A stretch of 64,000 bases of DNA, from contig OW804096.1 in the NCBI GenBank assembly GCA_942159475.1, forward strand, positions 36,703,744 through 36,767,743. Reading direction: 5' to 3'. The notes beneath the pieces were generated by a model. That model worked only from the letters and a program-made list of their open reading frames with translations, was not told the DNA's origin and ran no database searches. Numbering within the stretch: position 1 is the first letter of the stretch; each line of letters opens with the position of its first letter. A program made the position numbers and the translations under genes. Below, in pieces: positions 52,741 through 62,944 of the stretch. Origin of the DNA: Sthenelais limicola (lineage: Eukaryota; Annelida; Polychaeta; Phyllodocida; Sigalionidae).

Positions 52741-53190
52741 GCTAAGTATAGATCACCGTGGTCTCAATATCAGGCATCATACATTCTTTTGGATCTTTCG
52801 TAATATACAGATTTTCAGGGCAACGTTCAATGGGAATACTCAAGGAGGGTGTATCTCTAATAGTCAAATGTTCGAAACAATCCGAGGGTCTGGGCAAGGG
52901 TGGACCATAGAAAGCCCGGGTGTGTACAATGTCTGTAATAAGCCTACGGGAGCGTGGCTCTCCCATACCTACTACCTAGCCGGTGGGCCCGATCACAGAC
53001 AATATGTTGAGATCAAATCAAAATAAGTATATACGCAGCAAAAAGAGTTTCCACTCACTCACAGTTAGTAGTTCATGATGATGATCGATGTATATGAGTC
53101 AGTATGTGGTCAAATGAATGAGTAAATCCAGTTTTGAATCACTGTTAGTATAGCGTACAGCAGAGGTCCGCAAGCACGTCCACCCACCTC

Positions 53191-53374
53191 GGTGTCTTGA
53201 GTCAAACCATAAAGTGCCTTTCTGTCTCTTTTCTCTGTCTCTCTCTTCCTTCTTATCTATCTCTTTTTCCTGGGTATGATCATAAACTGCCTCCCTCTCA
53301 GCTCTCCCGCCCTTGATAAAACACTCTTAAATGTGTTGATAAGGGCGTAAAGCAACCAATCTCACTCACTCACC
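53191..53374 (+). mobile_element. SINE S10
   Basis: A more diverged start ('GGTGTCTTGAGTCAAACC'), hairpin and short CACT tail. No clear target duplication. Confidence 0.85.
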
Positions 53375-54109
53375 CTGAGTAGTTAACAAGGCTCACCAAG
53401 AGACTTCTCAGGCCCATCCCAGATAAGCACCAACCGGCGCAGTTCGCTGTTGTCTGAGCTTGTTTCAGGAAGTGGTGTAATGTTTTCCATACTGGCGCCA
53501 CTCCCATTTTGGCAGGTGGATGACGCGTAACAACGAAGTTTGTCATCGCATTCCTTCTTTGTTCGGATAAACGGTCCAACAGCATTAACAGCATCAGTTT
53601 ATAACCGTTGATTTAGACAGTCACCGAACAGTCACCGAAAATGAGTGCCCAACAAATATACAAAATAGCCTCAGTCTAACTCATTAACTGACGAAAAAGT
53701 CTCTCCACCCTTGTGGAAACCCAAAGATATATTTAATACATATTTCTGACATCTGGTATATGTATGATTTATAAGACTACCATTGCACTATACACGACGG
53801 GATCATATCTTTTAGGTTGTAACACCTTCTTAAAGTTATGACTACGGGGGCTTTATGATACAAGTGTTGTTTCATTCATACTCATTCATGTCAGCGAGGT
53901 AACAGGTCTCTCAGAGGTATCTCCGAAATTTCTCCGACTAGTTTAAGAAACTATTCATATATAGTGCAATGCAAGTTACAAGAAGAGGGAGTAGCGAGGC
54001 CTCAAAGAGCGGTTTACTATGTGATCTGTATAGTGCATTGTCAGCATGTCACTTCCAGGGAAAAGCATGTCACTTCCATATATATATATGTGATTGACAT
54101 TTTATCTAA

Positions 54110-54259
54110 GTGATAAGAGTGAGACTTACTTAGAACCTCCTCCCAGGCATTTAGCCGGTCAGCAGGTTTAAGCCTGCTACTAAACTGGCCCTTGAGTTTT
54201 TCGCGATGGGCAATGGCCGCCTCCAACAGTACTCTTGTATCGTCATACCCCCAGTTCAC
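54110..54259 (-). CDS. Myb/SANT-like exon
   Basis: 'MNWGYDDTRVLLEAAIAHRE' and 'RLNAWEEVL' followed by a good donor (AAGTAAGT on the minus strand near 54129). W...D-x-T-x-x-LL...W-x-x-V is the trihelix/Myb_DNA-bind pattern. No partner exon recognised; the region upstream has an in-frame TGA just before the Met-Asn-Trp start. Confidence 0.35.
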
Positions 54260-54289
54260 CGCACATCAATTTTTCTGAAATAATTAAAA

Positions 54290-55540
54290 ACAAATCAATA
54301 TTATCAGTTAGGCCCGAGAATTTTCCGCCAGGCAACAGACCATGGCAAACAGCGAAAAACTGAGGGTATTAGTGCTTTTAGACGCGATTTGGTCTGATTC
54401 TGGGAGGTTTTTTTGACACTATAGACCCCTCTTACATCAACTTTGCGCCTCGATTCTCACCTGTGATTGGTCCTTCACGGCAGGGGGTGGTCTATCGGGG
54501 GTCCCCGTAGTCGCCTCACCTGTTCCGGTTTGCGTGTACTAGGCAGCCATTGCTAGGCACCAATCGCAAACTTTAACCACCACTTATGCCGTTCCTGGCC
54601 TGCCCATCACCGCCTTTTTAACATGAAATTAAAATTTTATCATTTGCAGTGTTTGTGTAAATCGCCTAAGTTTGTTATTACTTCCTTCCCCCATAATCGT
54701 AGCCTAAAGCGCATCGCCTTAGGCTAGATGTTATGATTCTGAGCGCCTGACTGGGTGTCCATCTGGCAGATTAATTAGTAACGAGTGTCAGTGTTAAAGC
54801 ACTGTGAACGTGTGGCGCCACATTGTTACTCTTTCCCCAACTACAAAACAGTGGCTAAGCCCGGGTCCTTTGCGCTTATCGAGCTAGCGCGTTCCGCGCG
54901 ACTCTAAACATTTCAGTAGCATAAGAGTCACAATATAATTATAGTTGGTGGTGATGACACCGCACCTTTAACGTTGATCAGTACTTATACGTCACAAATG
55001 GGTTTGGTACCTGTTTAACTTTGGACCACCTCGCAGTTATAGCTATACTAGCCATCGCATATTGAATAAAAGTTGTTTTTGTCAATTAATGTAATTTATT
55101 AATGAAAAAAATTTAAAATTTCACGTCAATAGTAACATAGCTTATTGGTTGTCATTAGCATAAGTTGGTCATTCGCGCAAACGTGGAATATAAGACAAAA
55201 CCAAGCATTTTCATTTCCATACTTTATTAAAAAAAGTATTCCTTCCTGAGAGCTGTAATAGACGAATATCGTTAACAGAAGCTGTATGTGCAGCATTAAA
55301 AAGTCTCTACCGCACCTTGTTAAGGCGTTCTGTGCATAAATTTAATATCTAACCACCACCCATAGTTCACTTTTCTAAATGTTCACTGTTCAATACTTCA
55401 TATCAGCACGGACCTGCCCCCTGAGCATAATTAAAAATCAATAGTGTCATGTTGGCAAGTAAAGTTAGATGACTTTTCCTTTACAATTGTTCATGTACTA
55501 TTTCACCGATGTGCAGCATTAATTAATGTTGTGTATAAGT
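54290..55540. other. No gene recognised
   Basis: A more GC-rich patch at 54300-54930 (with 'gtgattggtcc' and 'gcggcgccac'-like motifs), then AT-rich DNA. It may include the 3' UTR of the recombinase gene just to the right. Confidence 0.35.
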
Positions 55541-55542
55541 TA

Positions 55543-58150
55543 TTATTTAAATATCACTGTCATGTGGCGGTCGTTAAATGAGCTGCCACCGAACAGCTCA
55601 TCTACCAGCATTTTAGCATTTTGCCTGCGTCCGTCCTCCTCTTTTGAATTATCTTCTTTAGATTTATCCATCTGTACGTTCACAGTAGCCTGTATTTGTT
55701 CAATAGTAGCTTGGGGGTCTTGTGCTTGAGTTCCCGAGGTACCTGGTTGAGGATCAGAGGTGTTTTTACGTTTCCCCTTTGGGCGTGACTTTGCACAGTA
55801 CTTGCCCTTTCCCACATTGTTGGAACACACAACCTCCTGGCTGATGTCACGGGCCAACTGCCTCACTCTTGCGAGGTCCTCATAGTCAAGGTTCTCTTGC
55901 TCCTCAACCTGCTCATCTGTTAGAGGTGGTGATGTTGCCTGGGAATTTCTCTGCATCAGAGGAATGTCGTCGCCCTCAGGTGGACTCGCAGTTACCTGTG
56001 GGAACAATAAATTGTTTATTTATATTTTTTGTTATAAATAAAGTAACTTATCTGTCACCCTCTTTTACTAAAGAGTGAAAAGTATAGCTAATTACTTAGG
56101 CCATGCTTATTAAGATCATCATTAATATTATTTTTATGGTCATTGATGTACTGATTGTCTGAAAGTTCAAATATTTATTAATGATCGAATTATAACATAA
56201 TTTTCCACAGCCTCTGATCTAACATTTATTTTTACTAATTCGAATTTTCTGTTAACAAATGTGTGAATAATAAAGCACATACCTGAGATAGAATAGGTTT
56301 AACTCTGGATCGTTCATACTTGTGTCCATGTCGAAAGTGGGTTCTGGCACAGGTGTGTTGACATTGATTTCGTCAACGGTGAGGGAGGTCTGACGGCCAT
56401 CCTCCGCAAAATGCACATTCAGCTTGAGGGTTTGGAGCACGCCACCGTGGAGGACTGGGTCGTAGGTGTCTGAGGACGAGTTGACGTGTGGGTAAGCAGA
56501 CATAGGGATGTTTTGACAGCTGTTGGAAGTGTTAGACTCAGTTACCATCTCACTGTCGACGTTGATCGCGCCTACACTAGCTTGGCTTTCCCCCTTTGTC
56601 TCAGTCACACCTACTTTAGGCGACTTTTTCTTTTTCAGCGATAGCCTGGACCGTTTAGGAGTGTTAGGTTTCTCTGGGGTAATGTTCTGGTTTGAAGAGC
56701 CTGGCACTGGTTCGCCTGTCATGTCTGGAAACACCTGCTGGACAGTATAACCAGCAAACTCTGAGATAGTGTGCGACATGTCATGTCTTTTCTCGTCCCT
56801 AATTGTAGAATAATATTTGATAATAGTTGGGTGCAAGCGTGTCCCTTTGTAGCAATGATATCGTTGTCTTTGAACCTATCTGAATCTGAGAACTGTGACC
56901 ATTGATGCACGTAGACAGTGGTTAGTATACCTCTTTGATAGACCAGCTCTGTCTGAAATCAGGGGCATGAAATTTGCCAACGTATTCTTGCCCACCCCCA
57001 TGTTACAATACCACACGTCATCGTCGGCCTTACTCTTCATGTTTGGTCTTTGATAGAATCTTGGGCACTCGGGATGTAGTTTTGATAAGTAATACTTAAG
57101 GTTGTGCATGACACAGTCAGCACCACCCGTGGCATACAGACACTGGTCATGTTTCTTTTTCCTTTTGTTGCTTGTTGGTTGATTGTTTTTCTCCATCGGA
57201 CGGTGGTTTAGGGTGGCATACTCTATTCCAGTCTCCTCGTCTTCCGAAGTGTAGAATTGTTTCAAAGAACACTCTGAGCTGTAGATCCTCTGGCGTGCTT
57301 GAGTCTAATACATTACTTTCATAGATTCTCCTAATGTGTGTCTGGGAGATTGGCTGATGAGACCTGTTGAGGTCTTCTCCACTGTCGGCCAAGGCCCTGA
57401 TCCTCCCAGTCAACACCTAGTTGGCACATATGAAGTCAGAGTCAGTAGTCAGATTTACATTGTGTAAGAATGGAGCATCGTTCAGTTGCCTATTGATGGC
57501 AGATCTTATGGAGAGTAACGATGAAAGGCTGTAATCGGTTCCCTTCTTCTGACAAATCTCAGCGTAGAAATGGGACAAGTAGGGAGACAATTTGTCCATT
57601 GGTAGATTCTCAAATTCCTGGTTGTATCCGTGGTGGCCCATCCAGTCTGCAAAAGAAAGTGTGGACAACTTAATCAATTTATTCTTGCCTCGGTCGGTTT
57701 TGTTGTATTTATATTTTTTAACAAGTAACTTGAAGCCTTAAATAATTACATTGAAATGATAACTTAGTTTTAATGTCTTATCAAGAGATTATAATTACTC
57801 CTGTTTGTTCTCATTGATTGTCGTCTGACCACTTTATTATTTAAAACCTGTAGAAGTTTTGTTTTTTATGATGACAGATTACAGTTATAGTACCTTAACA
57901 ATTGTAAATAACGTGGCATTTTTTCCTATAGTAATATGTCACTTACCAGTGAACACCTTTAGTCCCCAAGAGGTATTTTTAACCGTCTTCTCCAACGAGC
58001 AGAGTGCCATTAAGGCGGCGACATCTGCAGCAGTCTTCGTCAAGAACTTTCGTGGCTCCTTTTGCTTTCTCACCTTCGGCGGAGTGACACCTAAGTCTGT
58101 CTTACCGCTGTTGTGGCCCTGGAACTCGTCAGCAGACTGCAGGTCACTCT
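55543..58150 (-). pseudogene. Crypton-type tyrosine recombinase-derived gene (DUF3504-like), multi-exon, damaged
   Basis: Exon 58150-57950 ('TSWGLKVFT') joins over a GT-AG intron (57647-57949) in frame to 'DWMGHHGYNQEFENLPMDKL', 'YLSHFYAEICQKKGTDYSLS' and 'LLSIRSAINRQLN', the core-binding part of the family. Then TAG (57418-57420), 'VLTGRIRALADSGEDLNRSH', 'LHFGRRG' (first catalytic Arg), a frameshift near 57250, 'YLSKLHPECPRFYQRP', 'WYCNMGVGKNTLANFM', 'RYTNHCLRASMVTVL' (H-x-x-R), 'IIATKGH' and, after another frameshift near 56835, 'IIKYYSTIRDEKRHDMSHTI' with the candidate Tyr. A Ser/Thr-rich tail ends at donor 56283; last exon 55995-55543. Related host genes include KCTD1, ZMYM and QRICH1 types. 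Stops imply a pseudogene or dying element. Confidence 0.72.
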
Positions 58151-59024
58151 AATGTAGGTTACATGTAGCACCCAGTTATTATTTGTTTACCCCTTGAGCA
58201 TAGAGAACTCCGCTTATCGAAGCAGACAAGCAGTTAAAATCACCCTTATTTAAATAAGCTCCCTTCATAATTTTTTTAAAAAAAATTCTTGTGAACTAAA
58301 ACTATATGTGACCCTCCACCACCAAACCAGGCATAAGTCTCCCAAATTGAAATCAGAGTTATCTATACCATTTGATAGGGGAGAATCTAACGTTCATGAT
58401 GGTGAAAAAATTATGTTTCTATGATGAATATAACCGAAGTTATGGACTATTTACTTTCAAGTTTGGGCATACTTTGAGCCCAGGTATTTTTAAGCATTCA
58501 GGCATTAAAGATTTGGCAACTTTTCTGGAAGTTTACCATAGCAACCACCTAGTTATTGTTAACCGATTTGCTTGAGATTTTCAGAGTACTCATGTAGTAC
58601 AGTATCAAACCTGATCTAAAAATCTTATTTACATCAGAAAAGTATATGGAATTTTATGACAGTTTTTTTAAAAAAAAAATAGGTAAAAATGGAAAAAAAT
58701 ATTTTGTGACAATGTTGCCTGGTATTTATTTTGTAATTTACTTGTAATTTTTATGGAACACTTGTAACATTATTTCCAACGTTATCCAGAAGTTTTGTTC
58801 ACATTGAACAAATATTCTATATTGTATGACAGTCCACATTTTTCAAAAAATATATGAAAAATGTCATCTGAAACTTTTGCGTAGTTATCATTCTGATGTG
58901 GTAGAAATTCTCAGAGAACCTTTATTACACAATGCCTAACTTTCACCCAGATTAGATCAGATTATGATGTTATCTGAGCAATAGATAATTAATGACATTT
59001 TATTTGGGGGAAATATAGGTAAAA
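58150..59024. other. Non-coding repeat flank
   Basis: No gene. 58680-58800 resembles 62630-62790 in direct orientation ('ggtaaaa(a/g)tgg', 'gaacac(t)(t/c)gtaaca', 'ttcacat'), so both sides of the hAT element carry the same old repeat. Confidence 0.45.
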
Positions 59025-60372
59025 CAGGGGTGCCAGTTGTCAGGCTATGGCCTGAAATCAGGCTTTTTGAAAATGCGGGAAAAAATAATAATTGTCATTG
59101 TTTAAAATCGGGTTCAGTGCCATTTTTAGTCATTAAGAGTAGCGCAAATCTTTTATGTTCATTTCAACTCACTTAAATCGATAGATAAAATCACTTCAGA
59201 AAAAAAAAATTGATATGGTTTTCAAGCTAATTTTCTCAGCTTGCTCATGGTGTAACGACGAAGCATGGTGTGTAACAATTGAAACGCTCTTCCCTTACTT
59301 CTTATGGAACTTTCAATGCATTGAATGTTTATATTATTACTTGTTATTATCATGTCATAGTTTTGTAAAGGCCCAGATGGCAGGAAACTGAATAAATGCT
59401 TTAAAACAAAAAAAAAAATAAATGAGCGACGATCAGTTAGATGCGGCGAAAATTCGCGGCGCTTTAATAAGAGTCCATTGCCGGCCAGCGCCGAAGAGAA
59501 CGACTGCTTGGTCGTTGAAATGGCCGGCCAAAGCTCCTGCATAGGCCGGGTACAAGATTGCCGGCCCAGCGGTCTCCCGGGAGCAGGTGCTGACAGATGC
59601 ACCACAGGCATATTTTCCCCATAGCTACAATGCTAAAATGCCGGCCCAAACCGCTCCGGCCTTGCTTTTCGGTGCCGGCCTTTCCCGCAGTGAATAAATC
59701 CCTATGTTTCTATTGGTCCATAATCACAGCCTACTTAGGCATGGAATGGGAGCTAAATTCTCATTGGTCCAAAAATAAGTTCATACATGAGGCGCCGCGG
59801 GAGTGCATCTGCTCATGACCTCAGGCAATAGCTGTGCCTGTTACACACTGGGACTCTCTTCTCTTAGGATCATTGACATTGGATCGATTTCATCTGTGCA
59901 CATAAACTACATGTTTTGGATTATGCAATCAGTAGGATATGGAAGTAATTACATTTACTCTAAGCATTGAGTCTGGAGTCTTTACATGGAGACTGGCATG
60001 AGTGACCTCTATAGCTGTCCTCACCGATAGGCTACAGGCTACAGCTGTTGCTGTCAATCACTCACATACACGTGGCCATGTGTATCAAAACAAACATAGA
60101 ATCCTTGTACTATTTGTATGATGCTGATTACATATTACCTCAAAAAAGAACTGTAAGTGTATTTTATTGCTTCATTCTACATGCATTTTTCATGGTGGCG
60201 GGAGAGTTGACAAAATCCTTTGCTATATAGGCCTAACGAGATTTAGACTAGAAATACTCCCTATATAAAGGTGGTGGTGGTTTAGATGTTCAATGATATA
60301 ATTATATTTCGATTGCTGCTGGGAAAAAGGCTAATTCAAGGACTGGTGTAGTTTATATACCCAATCGTCATT

Positions 60373-61704
60373 ATGCAGTATGTCACAGAACAAGCAGAGT
60401 CAGACAAAATCGATGATGGTCTAAGAAACAAATTCAAGTTTAATTGGCTGAAGGAAAAGGATAAAAATGGTGATTTTTTCTCTTCCTATATCAGAAAGCC
60501 AAAATATCCGCCCGGGCATTTCTTTTGTACATTTTGTAATCATTGCCTTAAGCATGATACGTCTGGTAAGAAAGCCTTAATAAAGCATGCTTCCACCGAG
60601 AATCACCGCAAAAGACGTCGAGCTGTTGTGGCCACCCCATCTTTACCTTCGTCATTCTTTACACATGAGTACATGCCTGATGCTGTGCCTCATTATTCTG
60701 GGGATGACAATGATGTTACTTTACCATCTCAACCTAAAAGGAATGTTTCTCTTATTGACCGACAAGCTTGGCAAGAAGCAACCGTAATTATGTACAATGT
60801 AAACAGGAAGAATTCCATGGCAGAAATTCCATATTTATATGAACTGGGAACTGTTATGTTATCTGATAAAGCAATTTACCCTCGACTAAAGCTCTCCAGA
60901 TCTGCGGCAACATACAAATTGATGGATGGAATACACCCCACATTTCAAACGAAGTTAGTGTATGATCTTAGAAAATGTCATTTTTCTATTAATATAGATG
61001 AATGTACATCAAAATCCAAACTCAAGGTTCTCAGTGTTCTTGTACAGTATTTTTCTGATGATGAAAGGCAAGTTGTTGTCAGGCATTATATGTCGGAGGA
61101 CCTAACACATGTCAACGCTGCAAGTGTGTATGACAAACTCTACTCTGCTTTAATTAAGGATAACATTCCTATGACACATGTCATAAGTTCTCTTTCAGAC
61201 AATGCAAGATATATGCGAGGTAACATATCGGGCTTTGAAACACGTCTACGTGTTGCTTGTCGAAATTTACTGGACATTGGTTCTGATTCATGCCATGTTG
61301 TACACAATGTTGCCAAGAATTTATGTGGTAGTTTTGGCAAGTACTGTGAGTCCCTCCTTGATGATATTTATTTTGAGATGGAATCATCTGAATTACGATC
61401 TCACCTAATAGATCTATGTTTACATGTTACTTCTGAACAATACAGGATTCCCAAGGAACGTGTTGGGCACCGCTGGCTTTCCTTACATGATTGCATTCAA
61501 ACCCTTTTGTCTATGGAGGTCGCCATTTCTTTAATGTATTGGGTGTTTGTGGATGAGGAGTCAAAACGGGACAACAAAATAAAACAAAAATATCACCAGG
61601 TCCGATCTGACTACTTGTCTGATGACAAAATTAGCTTGCTGAAATCTGTACAAGCAGAGCTTGTTCTTAAATCATCCACCACTGGGGGTCATTCATCAAC
61701 ATAG
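60373..61704 (+). CDS. hAT-like transposase, C-terminally cut
   Basis: 443 codons from ATG at 60373. N-terminal zinc finger: 'FFCTFCNHCLKHDTSGKKAL', 'IKHASTENHRKRRR' (C-x2-C...H-x5-H, TTF/BED-like). RNase H core: 'HFSINIDECTSKSKLK' (first Asp), 'VISSLSDNARYMRGNISGFE' (second Asp), 'SCHVVHNVAKNLCGSF' (C-x2-H block) and 'ERVGHRWLSLHDCIQTLL' (R-W-LS block). The frame then shifts; the hAT dimerisation domain with its last Glu is not seen. It would cut and paste its own element. Zinc-finger protein 862-type hATs are the likely relatives. Confidence 0.75.
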   Translation: MQYVTEQAESDKIDDGLRNKFKFNWLKEKDKNGDFFSSYIRKPKYPPGHFFCTFCNHCLKHDTSGKKALIKHASTENHRKRRRAVVATPSLPSSFFTHEYMPDAVPHYSGDDNDVTLPSQPKRNVSLIDRQAWQEATVIMYNVNRKNSMAEIPYLYELGTVMLSDKAIYPRLKLSRSAATYKLMDGIHPTFQTKLVYDLRKCHFSINIDECTSKSKLKVLSVLVQYFSDDERQVVVRHYMSEDLTHVNAASVYDKLYSALIKDNIPMTHVISSLSDNARYMRGNISGFETRLRVACRNLLDIGSDSCHVVHNVAKNLCGSFGKYCESLLDDIYFEMESSELRSHLIDLCLHVTSEQYRIPKERVGHRWLSLHDCIQTLLSMEVAISLMYWVFVDEESKRDNKIKQKYHQVRSDYLSDDKISLLKSVQAELVLKSSTTGGHSST

Positions 61705-62152
61705 AGGGAATTCCATCATTAGCGCAGAAAGGAACAGGACAAGCATTGAACTTTATTCAGCAATCCAGTCTGTGAATTATTATATGGAGTCAAGGAACGT
61801 GAATGGTCCATTCAAATCTAAAGCACTGAATATTATGCATCGATCTGATCCTCACACTGATCCTGTTGATGCAATATTGTGCAGGAATATGCGTAAAGCC
61901 CACAACAAGCATGAGCAGGAAACCAAGGCAAAAGCAAAGAAGCGCCAACAGCCCAAAACAACATGTGCACAGAATCCTGCAAAGGAGAAGCAGAGAGAAA
62001 AGGCTTTGGAGAAAGTGGCAGAAATGAATCGACCTAGTCAGGTTGCTGTTGTTTCATCCAAAAAGAAGAAAGTATCTAGCAGCAGCAAGAAATCTAAGAA
62101 AAGTACTAGAGAAAAAGACCCTAAGACTTCCAGTTCCAAGTCGCAGCAGTAG
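61661..62152 (+). pseudogene. Lys-rich C-terminal frame of the hAT gene
   Basis: Overlaps the transposase end by 44 bases in another frame: 'ELYSAIQSVNYYMESRNVNG', 'RNMRKAHNKHEQETKAKAKK' and a Ser/Lys-rich tail. Probably the continuation of the transposase after a frameshift; basic tail, function not assigned. Confidence 0.45.
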
Positions 62153-62421
62153 TGTTGTATCGTGTTGGGGAGGGAGGGAAAACATATTATAGATTACAAG
62201 TACAAGTTATGGTAGGTATATTTATTATTGTTTACAGATCTTTCCTTGCATTCATTCAAAATCTACTAATGTGTTTTTGTGGTTAAAGCATTTCATATGT
62301 TAGATGACTCACCATGGAAATGATAATGTATAATTTGCCCTAGTAAATGCTCTCAGAATTTGAAAAGCTGATGCAAAAATGCCCTCAGAATGCACCATTT
62401 CACTCCTACATTTTAAAAATT

Positions 62422-62667
62422 AGCAAATAAGATTGGTATGGCAATTTTTTCCACTTTTACCAGGGATGCCAGTTGGGTAATGAAGGAAAGCCTGAAATGT
62501 TTGTGGACATTCTAAATACTATAAATAGTATGTGGCGCTCGCCACAGGGGCAGTGCCCCTGTATTTATAGTATTTAGAATGTCCACAAACATTTCAGGCT
62601 TTCCTTCATTACCCAACTGGCATCCCTGGTAAAAGTGGAAAAAATTGCCATACCAATCTTATTTGCT
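62422..62667. repeat. Perfect 106-bp inverted repeat with a two-hairpin loop
   Basis: Arms 62422-62527 and 62562-62667 are exact reverse complements. The 34-bp centre holds two more palindromes: TGTGGCG-ct-CGCCACA (62531-62546) and CAGGGGCA-g-TGCCCCTG (62545-62561). Each arm contains the hAT end (67 bp) plus 39 bp of flank. Confidence 0.97.
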
Positions 62668-62944
62668 TGCAATTTTAAAAGAACACTCGTAACAATAAAT
62701 CCAACTTCATCTAGAAATTTTATTCACATAAATAAGTTATTTGTTCTTTTATCACAGTTCATATCACAGTTTAATATAATGTAGATTAAATGACGGGGTA
62801 AATATTCCCTATCTGAAAAATAAAATTAGAAAATATCACCCAAGTTACATCAACATCCTTATAGTCTACTTAAATAGCTATATAATGCAATTTAACTCAC
62901 ATTTGCTTATATTTCCATCAAGTCATTCTTCAATTACTGAAAGT

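Larger units (their letters stand above)
59025..62628 (+). mobile_element. hAT-superfamily DNA transposon
   Basis: The left end CAGGGGTGCCAGTTG (59025) matches the complement of the right end CAACTGGCATCCCTG (to 62628) at 14 of 15 bases. 'gtaaaa' adjoins both ends (59019-59024, 62629-62634), a possible 6-bp duplication; most hATs make 8 bp. Contains the transposase gene at 60373. The right end is half of the large inverted repeat at 62422-62667. Confidence 0.6.

Noticed and set aside
59222..59418. A separate retroposon 3' end with AATAAA and a short A-run inside the hAT element
   Set aside because: No coding remnant, no clear duplication and a short A-run; it may simply be AT-rich sequence.
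62422..62667. Parvovirus-type terminal hairpin
   Set aside because: The T shape is striking, but the arms hold hAT ends and no viral replication or capsid gene is seen nearby.
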